Source: Fomes fomentarius (taxonomy: Eukaryota > Basidiomycota > Agaricomycetes > Polyporales > Polyporaceae). From it: DNA of 64,000 nucleotides. The notes beneath the pieces are model-generated. The model saw only the letters and a program-made list of their open reading frames with translations. It did no database searches and was not told the DNA's origin. Location of the stretch: contig JABYQN010000009.1 in the NCBI GenBank assembly GCA_022606135.1, forward strand, positions 645,001 through 709,000. The letters run 5' to 3'. The position numbers and the translations under genes were made by a program. Shown here one piece after another: positions 32,318 to 44,265 of the stretch (within the stretch, counting starts at the first letter, position 1; each line of letters starts with the position of its first letter).

Positions 32318-35300
32318 ATGAGCTCGTATTATCGCGAGCATGTCTCCTTTCCCAATGTCGCCGCCGGTCCCTATCCCCCTCACCTCATCGCCTCACTCGA
32401 GCGCGACACCGCTGACAACAACAATGCTACGCCGTCCACCAGCAGGGCCGATGACATGAGTGATCCTCGACTTTGTTCTGTCAAGGGCTGCTCGTCTTCG
32501 CTCCCCGCGGACTACCCGCACAAGATGTGCGAGGAATGTCGCGGCAGGCATCGGGTATATGCTATGACTAAGCGTGCGAAGCGGAAAATGGAGAAGGCTC
32601 TACTCAACGGCTCGTCGCCGCAGAACGGTCAGAACGTCGTTTGGATGCCGCAGGACGATGGCAGCAAACTGGAGCAGGAGCAGGAGCAGGAGCCGGCACG
32701 TCCTCCGGAGCCGGTCGCGGGTCCGTCGCGCCAGTACGAGGTACTGTACCCTCTCAATTTCCATAAGCTTCGTTCATTCCCGGGCATACATCACGTACTG
32801 GTGTTTCTGGACGCGACGTGAGTCTATTTGCATGAAACACGTCCCGATGGATTGGATGTGTACATCGTGGCGATAGTAAGCGGTTTATTCACAGTATAAA
32901 GCAAATATCACTCTCAAATGCGTCACATTGTTCCAATTCGAATTGCATCTCGTGGTTGGCGAGTCGTAAGCTGTGAATATGAAGTTGTGAAAGCCTACAA
33001 CTTCATCTCATATCTGGAATTCCGAGTCAGCACGAACGAGATCCGCGAATTCTTCGTCGCTCAGGGGTACGAAGCCTACGCGTTATCTCGGTGCTGAGTG
33101 GGAAAAGCATGCTTGTCAACACTGCGGTCATGCATAGTTCAAGAGCCTGCTATACAAGGTTTGAGAGTCATTTTTGCGCTGATACGCCCTTGTATTCACT
33201 GCTACGCAAAGCGCAAGTGACTTACTCGCATCATGCCTTCGGTTTTGTCGGTACAGAGACACCATTCGAGTACCTACTGCTTTACCTTCAATGACTTCAA
33301 ACGTGTTTGCTGACGTTTCCCTAGTCTCAACCTCAGGTACCGCCGACCGAAGAAGAGGCGAACATCCAACAATTTGACTTCCCTCAGGGATGGGATTCTG
33401 CAGCCATAGACCCACGACTATTCTCACAAGCGTCGGAGCTGGCTGGCGCGTTGATTCTACCCCCGGCGTCCCACCAGGGTCACCACTCCCCTGAGAGTCT
33501 CTACGACTCACGAAACGACCACGAGCCACATCTGCCCCCACGGCAGCAACGTTCACCTACGCACGAACCCCCTCCGGGTCCCCCACCTGCACCACCGACC
33601 CCGGAAATCCACCCCGTGCTCGCTGAAGTTCTAAAAGCCGTACCAAACTTCAGCCTTTCGTCCCGCGTGACCTCCGGACCAACGGTCAGTACACCGGCAT
33701 CTGCTGTCGACGGACCGCTTCCTCCCAGGTTCTGTTCAATCAAGGGCTGCAAGACGCTCATCGCCGGCAACTCGTTCTTCAAGATGTGCGAGCCGTGTCG
33801 GGACCGGTATCGCAACTACGGCACGACGAAGCGTGCAAAATGGAGACGCGAGAAGGAGGTGGTCGTCGCAGAGCTGCACAAGCTGCGGGCCGAAGAGGAC
33901 GCGCGACGCGCTGCGCAGGGTCTGCCGCCTCTTCCGCCAGAAGAGGACAATTGGCACGAGTACAGTCCTCCACACGCAGAAGAGAACACACCGCCGGTGG
34001 GCTCGTCTTCGTCTACCTCCGTTGCGCCGACGGAGAACGGCGAGCCTGCACCGCTGCCTCCGCGGATGTGCACGGTATCCCATTGTCGGGAGATATTGCC
34101 TGGAGACTACCAGTTCCTCCGATGCGAGCGGCACCGGATACAGAATCGGCATCATAGCAAACTGAAGCGGGTTCGGGACAAGGAGGTGAAGGCACAGGTC
34201 CACGACGGGTGGGCTGCTGCGGTCGGCGCGGCCACCGCCGCTACTAATCTGGCTGTGATGGAAGAGACTGACGAGGACGCCACTGTGCCCGATGTGAGCT
34301 CTCTCAGCGCCAACGAAGTTGCACGGATGTTTGGGGAGATAGAGAAGGAGTTGCGGGATGCTCACTTTGATGAGGACTTTACTGGTGCTATGGCTGAGAC
34401 CAGCAGCCTCGCGAACTCGCCGCCGCTCGAGGACACGCCGCTGGGAGAGCCGAGCAGCGGGCTGCCCCCTGCGGCGCGCGGGACGCGGAGGACGAATCAT
34501 GTCTGCTCGATCAAGACGTGCTCGAACCTCTTGTCACCGAGCAACCCGTGGAAGATGTGCGACCTGTGTAGGTCACGCGACCGTGCAGGTCGACGACTCA
34601 AGGCGCTGCGCGATAGTGGCCTCATCCCTCCGGAGCTAGCTGCGGGAAAGATCGTGGAGGTGAAGATGGAGGTGGAGGGGCGGGAGAGGGAGAAGGCGGA
34701 GAAAGGGAAGGGAAAGAAGAAGGGCAAAGAAACGGAGACGACAGGAAATGCCTCCGATACGAGTCATCTTCCGCCTCACATGATTGTCCCGTCCGGTTCT
34801 AGTTCGTGTTTGGGTGCTCAGGCTGCGCAACAGAACGAGGTGGCTGAGAACACAGTCGCGGAGACGGGTGCCACTGCCACTGGGATCGCACCTTCGGCGT
34901 ACCATACATCTCATGAAATGGAGTCTGGAGCGCATGCATCGGCATTCAGTAGCATGTCTTTGTCAAGCCATGCAAACTTGGTCTTCATGGAGCCTATGTT
35001 AGGCGAGCTAGCATCGACATTGGAGCATCATCTATCTCAGGTATGTTCGTGTCGCTAAGGAATTCCATGGTAAATGCTCAGATCATATTCCGCCAGGTTC
35101 ATGATCACGGTATAGACACTGATCGCCCAGATGAAGCACAGTCGTCCGAGTCACATCAAGACCCTATAGCTCAGCCAGCCGTCCCAAACCAGGAATCTCC
35201 AGCCGCGGTTGTGTCGACCGTTCGGGCTGCGCCCAAGAAGGTTAGCAAGGGTAAAGGCAGGGCAAAAGCGCGGTCACAGCCGGACAGCACTGTCGAGCCA

Positions 35301-36339
35301 ACACAGCAACGAACTGAACCTGTTGCTGCTCACCGACCCCTCGATGTTGACCTGTCGCATGGCGGCGATCCCGAAGCGGCACCTCAACCTAGTCCTGCTG
35401 CAGAAGGGTTGACACATCCTCCGCCGCCTTACGCGCCGCCGCACGGACAGCCGCCATATTCGTACTACATGCCGCCTCCATACATGCCACCCTATGGTCC
35501 TCCTATAAACTACCATTATGGATATCCTCCATATGGTTCGTATCCGTACCCGTACCCTTACCCGGGCCAGCCGTTCCCGTATCCAGGGCATCCATACCCG
35601 CCTCCACCTTCTCCTAGTCAGTCGTATGCGACTCCCAGCCAGCCATATTCGCCGACAGCTGCGGACCACCCGCAACCTCCTGTAGGACAAGTCTATTCGC
35701 CACAGATGCAACCTTATCCTTACGCTCTCCAGTACCCGCCCAGTTCACCAAGTTCCAGCTCTGCGCATGCGTCAACACCTTCTGCACCTCCAACAGGATC
35801 GGCAATGTCGAGCGCCAACAGCACGGCCTACGAGATGCCGCCGGATCCTACCGTATCCCCAGCAGTCGTCAAGCGCAAGCGGGGCGATAGCTTTGCTATG
35901 ACTCAGACCAAGCGGGCTGGGCTCGAGGCGGCCGGACACTTCTCTACATGGAGAATCTCGTTGGGGACGACACCGCATAGCGAAGTGGTCACGCACGTCG
36001 AAGAGTTCCCTTCGCCCGAAGGATTCCAGCAGACCGCGACTGGTGTTGTCCCGGAGAACACGGCAGAACAACAGAAGGTACGGAATTTTGAAGGCTTTCC
36101 TATCGGCTCATACTGATTGTCTTTCTGTTCAGCCTCAATGCAGCAATAAGAACTGCAAGCGGGTGCTAAATGCCGGGACCAGCGGCACTCTATGTGACCG
36201 CTGTCGCGACAAGCTGAAGAAGAAGCAGGCGCTGGCGAAGCATCGATTCAAGCTCGAGCCGAAGAGCCTGCTCGGGCGGTCTAATACAAGCGGGTCAGGC
36301 GCGCACACGAGCATCGCTGGTACGAGCGGTGGTGCTTGA
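32318..36339 (+). CDS. Large protein with five copies of a Cys-rich (putative zinc-binding) repeat
   Basis: No known family recognised. Exons 32318-32740, 33325-35040, 35097-36077 and 36133-36339 are all phase 0 and give 1108 residues. Five units follow C-x4-C-x12-C-x2-C/H: CSVKGC..MCEEC (near 32474), CSIKGC..MCEPC (33733), CTVSHC..RCERH (34069), CSIKTC..MCDLC (34504) and CSNKNC..LCDRC (36139). Each is followed by a Lys/Arg-rich helix such as KRAKRKMEK. Units are separated by disordered Pro/Ser/Glu-rich linkers; the long linker before unit five is a Pro-Tyr-rich tract (35430-35740). A nuclear, nucleic-acid-binding role is inference. The first intron (584 nt) is very long for this genome, so exon 1 with unit one might be a separate short gene ending at 32821; phase agreement favours one gene. 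Confidence 0.75.
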
Positions 36340-36531
36340 CTTGTTGCATCTTGTGCGCCAGTCGCGATTCGCAACCTAACTTATGCGCTTCGGATACCAT
36401 ACACACACATTACTCTGGTAGACGCATCAAATCATGATACATGCTTGCTTTCAGAAACCTCGAACGAACACTGAGTACGGGAATCCTTTGTATCGATGGT
36501 GAGCTATTCATCGACGGTAAGCACCTTGTCC

Positions 36532-37048
36532 TCAAAGCAAGGTCCAGCTAACGCCGTGCAGGATACCGACGTCGAGAGTCGCGAGCTGCTCGAACGCCGG
36601 TATAGACAGGTTAATGGTACCCCGACTGCAGGCTGTACAAGTGTCCACCACGGGAACCGTTGCAGTTTTTCCGTCAAGAGTGGTAACCTGGACTTGGCGG
36701 CCGCAGATCGGGTTCCTGCAAAACAACTTTAGGATCACGCAAAGCCCTGCGGGTTACTGGTGCGCAGCACACTCACTCGTTTGGGTCCGACCCTGCACCG
36801 GGGAAGTTCCGCATCGTCTCAGCGTCCAATGCGACGATAGAGTCGCTGCCCCCAGTTGGGATACCGCACGAACCAAGTCCGTTGGCGTCGTAGAACAACG
36901 CTGTAGAAGACTAGTGAGCTGAGGTTGTCCCTTCGACGTATGAAGAGAGTCTGATGTAGTGAGCTGTGAACTCACCATCACCGGTCCCCGACAAGGCGTG
37001 AGCAGCGGTGGCAGCGGGGAGGGCAGCGAGGAGAGTGGAGAAGCGCAT
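36532..37048 (-). CDS. Small secreted double-psi beta-barrel protein
   Basis: Three exons: 37048 to about 36976 (signal peptide, MRFSTLLAALPAATAAHA), about 36902-36777 and about 36729-36532. The mature part has ALFYDANGLGSCG, DSIVALDAETM, then CGRQVQVT, VVDTCTACSRGTINLS and LDVGILHGVSW. This is the RlpA/barwin-like double-psi beta-barrel family (pfam DPBB_1), to which expansin-like and papain-inhibitor-like fungal proteins belong. The conserved DTC and LS motifs and Cys pairs are present. About 120 residues, the usual length. Secreted; a cell-wall or apoplastic role is family inference, and the substrate is unknown. Confidence 0.88.
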
Positions 37049-37130
37049 GTCGGCACTGGGCAGTGAGGTCAGAGAGCACGCGAAGGTGAGCTTGTAGTCC
37101 TGGCGGATGCGAGTGGTCGACGGCTCGCCT

Positions 37131-37138
37131 CTTATACA
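37131..37138 (-). promoter_or_regulatory. TATA box of the DPBB gene
   Basis: On the minus strand GTGTATAAGAG stands about 85 bp before the start codon, at a typical position for a strongly expressed secreted-protein gene. Confidence 0.5.
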
Positions 37139-37139
37139 C

Positions 37140-38130
37140 TTGTACTTAGAGGCGGCGTGGGCGGGTGCTGACCGCAATTACAGAAGTCCGGAGTCCGGAC
37201 AGGCCAGAGCTGAGAGTGATACTGACGAGATGTCGCCGCTGCTGATAGGATGTCGTGCCCATACGTCTTTGCCACAACACCACCAGGGTCGGCGTCGACT
37301 CAAGACGTGCCCGATCCCGCCGTGTCATCGGCCACGTACTGTGGCGAGTAGTTGGGAGACGGAGAACGGAGACGGTGGCCATAGGCGACAGCACACGCAT
37401 TAAACCCGTATGAGTGCAGGTTCGCTCGCAAGAAAATAGGAACCAATGAGCATAGCAGACTTGCCAAGGACTGTTGTTCTCTGCTGTGAGATGCATGATG
37501 GACTACACGACTTCCAGGGCTAACTCACGGAGCAATCACTGGCACCGTCCTCGTCAGAATATGATACATTGCGCTACGCCGCCGCCATATTCGCTCCGAT
37601 TCCGAACTCTTCCCAACGACGATCTCGAGCAAGAAGTGATATCAATGCCATGTGAACTCGGCTTAAGACCCAGCCGCTCCAGTCCCCCGGCCTCGAAGAA
37701 TGCGTCGTCCATCTCTGGCGATAACCCGCTGCTGTGCGTGCCACTCTCTCCCGGTTCCTGCCCCATCGGCAAGGACTACACGGTTGTATGGCCCAGGGAA
37801 GGATAGCCCTCGTCCGGTGAGGGGCAGGCCATTTGACGATAGAGAAATATACACAAATTGTATTCCATTACCATAGCACAGCAGCGTACAAGCCAGACAC
37901 AGCAGGGATAACATGGGTAGGAGCACGAGAGATAGAGCGAGAGCAGAGAGAAAATGGAAGGGAACGATGAAGGAGTGTGGTGCGTACAGTTGGTGAGCGC
38001 GTGCAGACGACAGCGAGGATGGATGGTGGGCGACAAGGGGAGGATGTAAATTATAGAATTGAGAACTGCAACCTCGTCAGCGCCCGTGATAGTGCGGTCG
38101 AAGACAAGACGTACCTCTGGGACGAGACTT
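37140..38130. other. Intergenic, nothing recognised
   Basis: About 1 kb between two minus-strand genes. Several frames of 70-110 codons occur but lack splice support or family resemblance. Confidence 0.45.
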
Positions 38131-38938
38131 CTACGGAGTATCCTTCTTCTCGAAGAATGACGACAGCTTGCGTAGTACGCGCTGGGTCACCTTGAGTTCC
38201 TTCTCACTAAGGTTGACTTGCACGGTACTCTGCTTGGCAGAGGCATCTCGTGCGCGGCGACGGGAAGAGGGACCGGCTGCGCTGCGCTGCGAAGCGTTGC
38301 TGTTCGAGGAAAGAGACCGACTGTCATCGTTGACGTCGTCGAGAGGATGTATGGACGAAGGACGTTCGGCGACGAGAGGAGGGAGCTGGGAGGACGACCC
38401 TTGCTGTGCCCGTAGTGTCTGCATGATTATCCGGATGTCGCTCTGTATCGAGTTCATGTCGTTCCGCATCGACTTCACCTCGTTCTCCAGCCTGTCGAAT
38501 CGAGCCTCCACATACTTCTCCACCCCGTCAAATCGAGCGTCCACCCTGTCGAATCGAGCCTCTACATTCTCGGTGTTTTTGTTTGTGATCTTGCTATCCC
38601 TGTTAAGATGGACAACGATGCGCTCGATCTTGGCATCTATTCTATCGACATGTGCCTTCATCTCCTTTCGGAGCTCGTTCTTTGTAGCGTGCAACTCCTG
38701 CTTGATCGCCACGATAGCCTGGCCAGCCACGTCGGGTCTCGAATAGTCGGGATTCTTGTCCTCATCACGCTGGCCAAAGGTGTCCCTCGAGGTACGAGGC
38801 TCCCCACCGTCTGCCGGGGACGTGGCGGGAGCTGCGAGGGCGTGCAATGAGCCATGAACACAGCTAGAGACACAAAACCAACTTACGTGGAGAGACGAGA
38901 GCCTGAGGCAGACCTGGTTTCGTGGCGACGGTGGACAT
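38131..38938 (-). CDS. Coiled-coil protein, unknown function
   Basis: Two exons, 38938-38887 and 38831-38131, 753 nt or 250 residues, start MSTVATKPGLPQAL. Residues about 50-150 form a long heptad coiled coil (KQELHATKNELRKEMKAHVD) containing tandem near-repeats VEARFDRVDARFDGVEKYVE. Then comes a Ser/Asn-rich linker with a basic patch (SSRRRARDASAK), and the C-terminus ELKVTQRVLRKLSSFFEKK is amphipathic. No catalytic motif. Probably an oligomerising scaffold; no family name can be given. The repeated VEARFDR motif is unusual and may reflect recent internal duplication. Confidence 0.7.
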
Positions 38939-40256
38939 GGCGAATCGGATGGCGACGGTGTTGGTAGGGGTGGAGAGCACAAAGGTCGGGAGGGTCTGGA
39001 GGATTATATGTGGTGGGTACCTGGGTCGCCGTTTATCGATGTTATCTCTGGCCTCTGTTTTTCTGGGAGCCATTTCGGGAGCACAATGGAAGGCGTGTGT
39101 CGACAAAAACGGGCAGGATGACTCGCCAGAGGAGCGTGCAGCGATACACGAGGCAGCAAAAAGTCAAACTCCGCGCGCGAAGGGCGCTCGTAGATCCCAC
39201 ACCAACAGGCTCCGGGATGCGGTGAATGGGTATGAAAGTTATGCGACCAGCAGCAGCAGGGACAATGGGATCCTGAGACGACAGCGACGACGAGAACAAC
39301 GAGCAGCAGCTGAGCAGCCCGAGCCGACAAGACTTGATCCGTCCCTGGAAGTTGAACGTCCCGATAAGGGAAGGAGCGCACGTGTATCACTACTCTCAGG
39401 CGTGACAAAAGATTATCCCAAGCGTTATTCCATTTCGTGTTCCCCTTACCTCGACTTAGATCTGCAAAAGTTCGTGAGACCTTTGGAACGACGAAACCGA
39501 GGTCAGAAACGTGGCACAAGTCCAGGCAGTGTATTTGAAGGATATTTTTGACCCCAGGGGTCCTATGTCAACAGGCCAGTCCTCAACTGACAGCCCGAGG
39601 GCGGCGGCAGTTCTGGTCATGAAATCAAGGACTCAGACACAGTCAGCCCCGCACTCCTCCATGGGCAGCGACGGTGGCAGCGTCGTCATAGGCCGCGATG
39701 CGTCCGTTCCCTCCCTGCGCTCCCTCATCCCAACTGGACTCAGGCCCGACTCACACCCTAATACAAATACGACACCTGGAGTCTGGACACCAATCGTGCG
39801 AACTTCGAAATTGCTCCTCTCGCCCATTAGCAGTCTCCGGTCCCGAGGAATAGGAATCTTGCTATGAGCGTAGCAGACTAGATCATTGCGACGGCTTACT
39901 TCGAAGCGCTCCAGACTCGGTCGGGAATGCTTGCCATTGCCAACATTGAGTCCACAGTGGAGCTCAGCGGCGGAAGGACAACCCGCAGCGTATAGCATTT
40001 TGCGTATGAAGAAATAATACCATGCGTCTCACACGAAGATATACTCCTTGGATCCTAAACACTCCCCAGCCGCATGAACATATTGTACGGATACCTGAGG
40101 CAATGTCCTACACTCGAAGCTGCTCGCGGGCGCGGCGCCGACCTTCGTGGTCAGGATTCCTCGGAAGGCCTCTCTCTACTGATGGGGATGAAGGGATTGT
40201 CAGAAGTACGAATAGCTTCGCAAGCAGCACGTTCCAAGACAGATGTAGAGCCCGTA
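38939..40256. other. Intergenic, nothing firmly recognised
   Basis: Frames of 100-210 codons on both strands here are rich in Arg, Ser and Pro and overlap one another; none shows a domain. I treat them as chance frames in GC-rich DNA. Confidence 0.4.
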
Positions 40257-41054
40257 TCATCCACGTATGGTAGCTTCTACCAGCTCCCTTGAACCTTTCT
40301 CCCAGTCGTCCCAACACAACGACAGCATCGCCGTGTCTCGGCCCGTCTTCAAGACCCCGAACGCGTCTCCTTCACGTCCCGTCTTCCCCATCTCAGCAAG
40401 CTCGTCTGGCAACACCCACATCCACCGCAGCACACCCTCGTTCTTGAACCCCATTCGCTGCGCAAGGCGGATGGACGGGACATTGTCCGGGTGCGCTTGC
40501 CACTGCACACGGCGGAAGCCAAGCCCAGGAGGCGAAGCGGTCGGGAGCTGCAAGAGGTACCGCAGGAGCACCCCGACCATGCTCTTCGCGACGTGCGTCT
40601 TCTGAAACTCGGGGAAGACGATCACGAACCCGACCTCGGTCGTGAGGTTGTGCGGGACTGTGTTGTACACCGCGACGATGCCTGCCAGGCTCCCTTCCCA
40701 GTCCGCATGCTCGGGATCGGCTCGCGTCTTGTCGAGGACCGCGAAGAGCATGTTCCCTGGGTTTCTCCGCATCAATAACTCGAACACTGAGAGCGTCTCG
40801 GAGAAGGTGGACAGGTATTGTGGGTAGTATCGGTAAAGCTCCTTCTCCCGACCGTTCACGTGCTTCCAGAACGTCGAGGCGTGGACCGCGGGGACGAGGG
40901 GTACGAGCTTGATGCGATCGCTCTCCAGGGTATCCGAGTGGATGGGATAGGCGAAGTTAATGTCGTACGGCGTGGGGCCGTAAAGCTCGGATTCTGGCAA
41001 GATCTTAGGGAAAGTGCCAACTTCAACTGGAGTATGGTTGTTCACGAACGCCAT
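40257..41054 (-). CDS. GNAT-family N-acetyltransferase (RimJ/RimL type)
   Basis: Single exon, 265 residues, start MAFVNNHTPVEV. It would transfer acetyl from acetyl-CoA to an amine. The GNAT core is visible: LAGIVAVYNTVPHNLTTEVGFVIV (beta 4), FQKTHVAKSMVGVLL where the acetyl-CoA loop lies, then VQWQAHPDNVPSIRLAQRMGFKNEG (the N-x-x-S-x-x-x-x-x-x-x-G-F signature). This pattern is that of the RimJ/RimL-like fungal proteins near 230-270 residues. Substrate unknown; family members include protein N-terminal and small-molecule acetylases. Confidence 0.9.
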   Translation of the reverse strand: MAFVNNHTPVEVGTFPKILPESELYGPTPYDINFAYPIHSDTLESDRIKLVPLVPAVHASTFWKHVNGREKELYRYYPQYLSTFSETLSVFELLMRRNPGNMLFAVLDKTRADPEHADWEGSLAGIVAVYNTVPHNLTTEVGFVIVFPEFQKTHVAKSMVGVLLRYLLQLPTASPPGLGFRRVQWQAHPDNVPSIRLAQRMGFKNEGVLRWMWVLPDELAEMGKTGREGDAFGVLKTGRDTAMLSLCWDDWEKGSRELVEATIRG

Positions 41055-41130
41055 GGTGGATCAATATGGATATTACGGACGAGGAGTCGAAGTTGAATCG
41101 TTGGCGTGCTGTTTGCACACGTCGATCGTT

Positions 41131-41138
41131 CTTATATA
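41131..41138 (-). promoter_or_regulatory. TATA box of the GNAT gene
   Basis: TATATAAG on the minus strand about 80 bp before the start codon. Confidence 0.5.
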
Positions 41139-41893
41139 CGCAACGTTTGTTAGGCCTTAATGCCCGTCGTGTGAGCTGAGGTATTGATCGTGACGAGTGT
41201 GATGCCCGTGACTCGCCGTACCCGACTCGGACCAAAACAGGCAGAGAAACAGTGGAAGCTCCGAAAATATTTCCAAAAAGCGGGCTGTATTGTGCACTGG
41301 TACCTTCCAGCTCCTTGAGAGCCCCCTAAGCTCGAGGAGGCATATTCTTCCGGTGTGATGCGATTTTGTGACTACTGTTACATGTTTGTCATTGCGTTAG
41401 CCAGGTACCCGGATCTCCGACCTATCGGGACACTTTGCATCGAAAATCCACCTGAACTCGATATCTGGTGCAGCCAACCGGGGCCACAGACCAAGTTCAG
41501 ACCGGTTTAAATTCCCTTGAAGTTCCTCATAGCATACTTCGATGTTTCCAGACTATGACACAGAACCAGACTCGCCTTCACGGTCCGAAATGCTCCGTCG
41601 TGAAAGGCTTTGGGTGTTATGCTGCAGGCTTACAACTCATCAACTGCGTCGGTAGTACGGCGTGCATCTCAAATTTCCCTACCATCGAACAGTCAGGTTG
41701 GTCGAGGGAGATTCTGGTGCATTTCAGACCACGACACTTCACGGGTGGAAATGAGCATCGCGCACGAAACGAAAAGACCCCGGATCCACTGACTGTTAAG
41801 TTGGATTAGCATCCATCAAGTACAATCAGGTATATTCAACAACCACATCCGCCAGGATAACGCACACGCATCTCATCTCATCCCAACCCGCCT
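41139..41893. other. Intergenic, nothing recognised
   Basis: Between the GNAT promoter and the GH89 3' end. No supported gene. Confidence 0.5.
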
Positions 41894-44265
41894 CTACGCC
41901 CACTTCCTCACCAGCTTGCCCACCACATCCCACGTACTCCCCTTGATATCCCACGTCTCGCCTTTGCCAGTCCCCCACGTCCCATTACTCCACTCCACGC
42001 CCAATTTGATCATCTCCGCCTGCACCTCCGCCGCACTATACGCCTTACCCGCCGCCGTCTTCGTCTCCACCAGATACTCGACAAACGCCTCCCACCGCGG
42101 CTTGTAGTACGTGCCGACAAGCCCGGCCCACGCCTTCGACGCATAGTCGTTGATCTCGCCATTGGGCCCCCAGAGCGTGATCTGGTTCCGCGCGTTGTAC
42201 TCGAGGAAGTCGCCATACGCATGCTTGTTCTTCCCGTGCGCCCATTTGCGCGCGTCGCTGATCCAGGTGCTCAACAGGAAGTTCTTGTTCGTCGCGAGCA
42301 GCGCGTCGAGGTCGTCGAGCAGGTCGAGCAGCGGCGCGCCTGCAGCGCGGATCGCCGCCGGGCTGGAGGAGGCGTTGTACGTCGAGACGAGGACGTTGTA
42401 GTGGTCGACGAACCGGTTGGAGAGGAGTTGGCGCGTGACGTCCACGACGTCGTACGAGAACTCTTCCACGGAGCGAAGCATGGGGTGCTGCTTGCTCGCT
42501 TCGAGGAGCAGGCGGAGCGCGGGGACGACGGTGGCGTTCGTGTCGTACGGGATCCTCGTAGGGTGATGTCCGCCGCGATCTGTGAGCCCGGTGAGTGCGG
42601 GGGCAAGCTCGTAGATGCTCTTGATTGTCGCCTGCGAGTTCGAGTCCTTGTTGCTGTATATGGTTGTAGAGAGCAATCTCCACGCTTCCAATGCGGCATT
42701 GGGAAGAGGTTTCACGGTGTAGCGACGGTTGACCCAGGTATCGACGTAGTCGTGGATGTTGATCGGTGTTGACGACCAGGCCTGGTCAAGTAGGAGGTCA
42801 TAGACAATTTCGTTACCCTCCTGACCTTCCATAGTCAAGCCGATGCCCTTCATGCTGCTACCAGGGCTGCTCAGCGCAGCGAGGGGGCCCGTCGTGAGCT
42901 GGTCCAGGTCGCCCTCGAGACCCATGTTGCCGCCGTAGTTGTGCAACTGGCACCAGACCCACGACTTGCCGAAGTAGGACGAGGTACGGTTCCACTGCGG
43001 CTGGGCTTCCGAGTATAAGTCGAGGATGATCATGCTATCGTTATCGGGAACTCCGCTGAGGAACGCAGCGATGCGCTCGTTGGTCCAGAAGGAAGAGCTA
43101 CTAAAGAACAGCCATCCCTGCATGAGCCAGATTGCGTCTGGGTCGGCGGCACGCAAGCTGGCGAACGTGCCTGCGGTGACGTTCGCGAGGTACGCCGGGT
43201 CGCCGCTGAAGGGGTTGTTCTCGTTGTACTGGTCGAGCGTGTAGATGTGAGAGACGTCTCCATACGCTTTCTTCTGCTTCGAGATGAAGGAATTCTGGAG
43301 CGTCGTGAACAAGGGATCGGTCGGATTGAGGAAGGAATCGTCGGTATACTGGGCAGAGAAACCTGACCACCGATCGCCGCTGGTGACGATAGACGCGTTC
43401 GGGTACAGGGTCGCAAGGGCTCGCGGCACGAAGCCGGTGAAGGACGGGAGAGCAGGAGTCATACCGAGTTCAGCCATACGCGCGATTATACGCTTTTGGA
43501 GTTTGAACTGGTCTTTGAGCCAAATGAACGGGAGGGTTCCGCCCCAGGTTCCTTGAATGTTACCAAAGCGATTCCATGCCTGGAACGCGGGCCCAGAGAG
43601 GAACGTCGCAATGTCGTCATCTGACAAACCGACTTCACGGAAGGTTTCGTAGAGGATGTACTCGTAGCCCACCCATGCGAGCGGGAGGTTGACGCCGCGG
43701 AGAGCAAGCCAGTCGAGTTCAAGCTCCCAGTGTTGGAAGTCCCAGAAAGGAGTGGTGTAAGAAAACGTCACGGTGTTGAAATGGTATCTGACGGCATCCG
43801 TTGCAGATGGACACAAGGGTATTGGCAAGAGAATCACTTACCTGTGTGGAACGATAGCCTGACCCTTCACCGCTTTCCCGACTCGAGGCAGATAGGGCGG
43901 GAGGTCGGTGAGTCGCGATCCCGTCCACCAGATATCCGTCCCCCCGTACTTTGTCAAATATCTTTACATCGTTCAACATGGCGTATCTCGCGCGGAGATA
44001 AATATCGTGCTCACGTGTAGAGTCCGCGAGCACAGGCAGAAACGGTAGTGCACTCGACGTGAATGCCACCGGACACGTCCGAGATGACGAACGAGTCGGG
44101 TTCACCAGATTCCAGGGAGAATGAGAACCTGTGCGCGTGAGTCGGAACGCGTCGCTTTGCTAGGGCATAAATGCCATCCAAAGCGTGCGGTGACGGCCGT
44201 CCGTATACAACACCAGCTAGGAGGTCAAGCGACAGGAGCACGAGAAGGCAGCGTCGAAGGACCAT
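41894..44265 (-). CDS. Alpha-N-acetylglucosaminidase, GH89 (NAGLU-like)
   Basis: Secreted glycoside hydrolase releasing terminal alpha-linked N-acetylglucosamine. Exons 44265-44015, 43961-43842 and 43787-41894 total 2265 nt, 754 residues. A signal peptide (MVLRRCLLVLLSLDLLAGVVYG) is followed by the small N-terminal domain ending GLYTYLTKYGGTDIWWTGSRL, then FNTVTFSYTTPFWDF, WLALRGVNLPLAWVGYEYI, GNIQGTWGGTLP, TLDQYNENNPF (presumed acid/base Glu) and LTMEGQEGNEIVYDLL (presumed nucleophile Glu), followed by the all-helical C-terminal domain. Length and motif order match eukaryotic NAGLU. Exon 2 uses the acceptor at 43962 because only this keeps the frame. Next to a glycosyltransferase gene in the same orientation. 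Confidence 0.93.

Noticed and set aside
33736..34500. 254-codon minus-strand frame
   Set aside because: Antisense shadow of the Cys-rich repeat gene, Arg-rich and without family resemblance.
35274..35711. 145-codon Arg/Trp/Ile-rich minus-strand frame
   Set aside because: Complement of the Pro-Tyr-rich tract; composition explained by that repeat.
38922..39551. 209-codon + strand frame with a hydrophobic start
   Set aside because: It begins inside the antisense of the coiled-coil gene; the rest is Arg/Ser-rich, with no splice support and an overlapping frame of similar length on the other strand.
42010..42772. Frames of 140-210 codons on both strands
   Set aside because: Shadows of the GH89 exon, which has clear motifs in its own frame.
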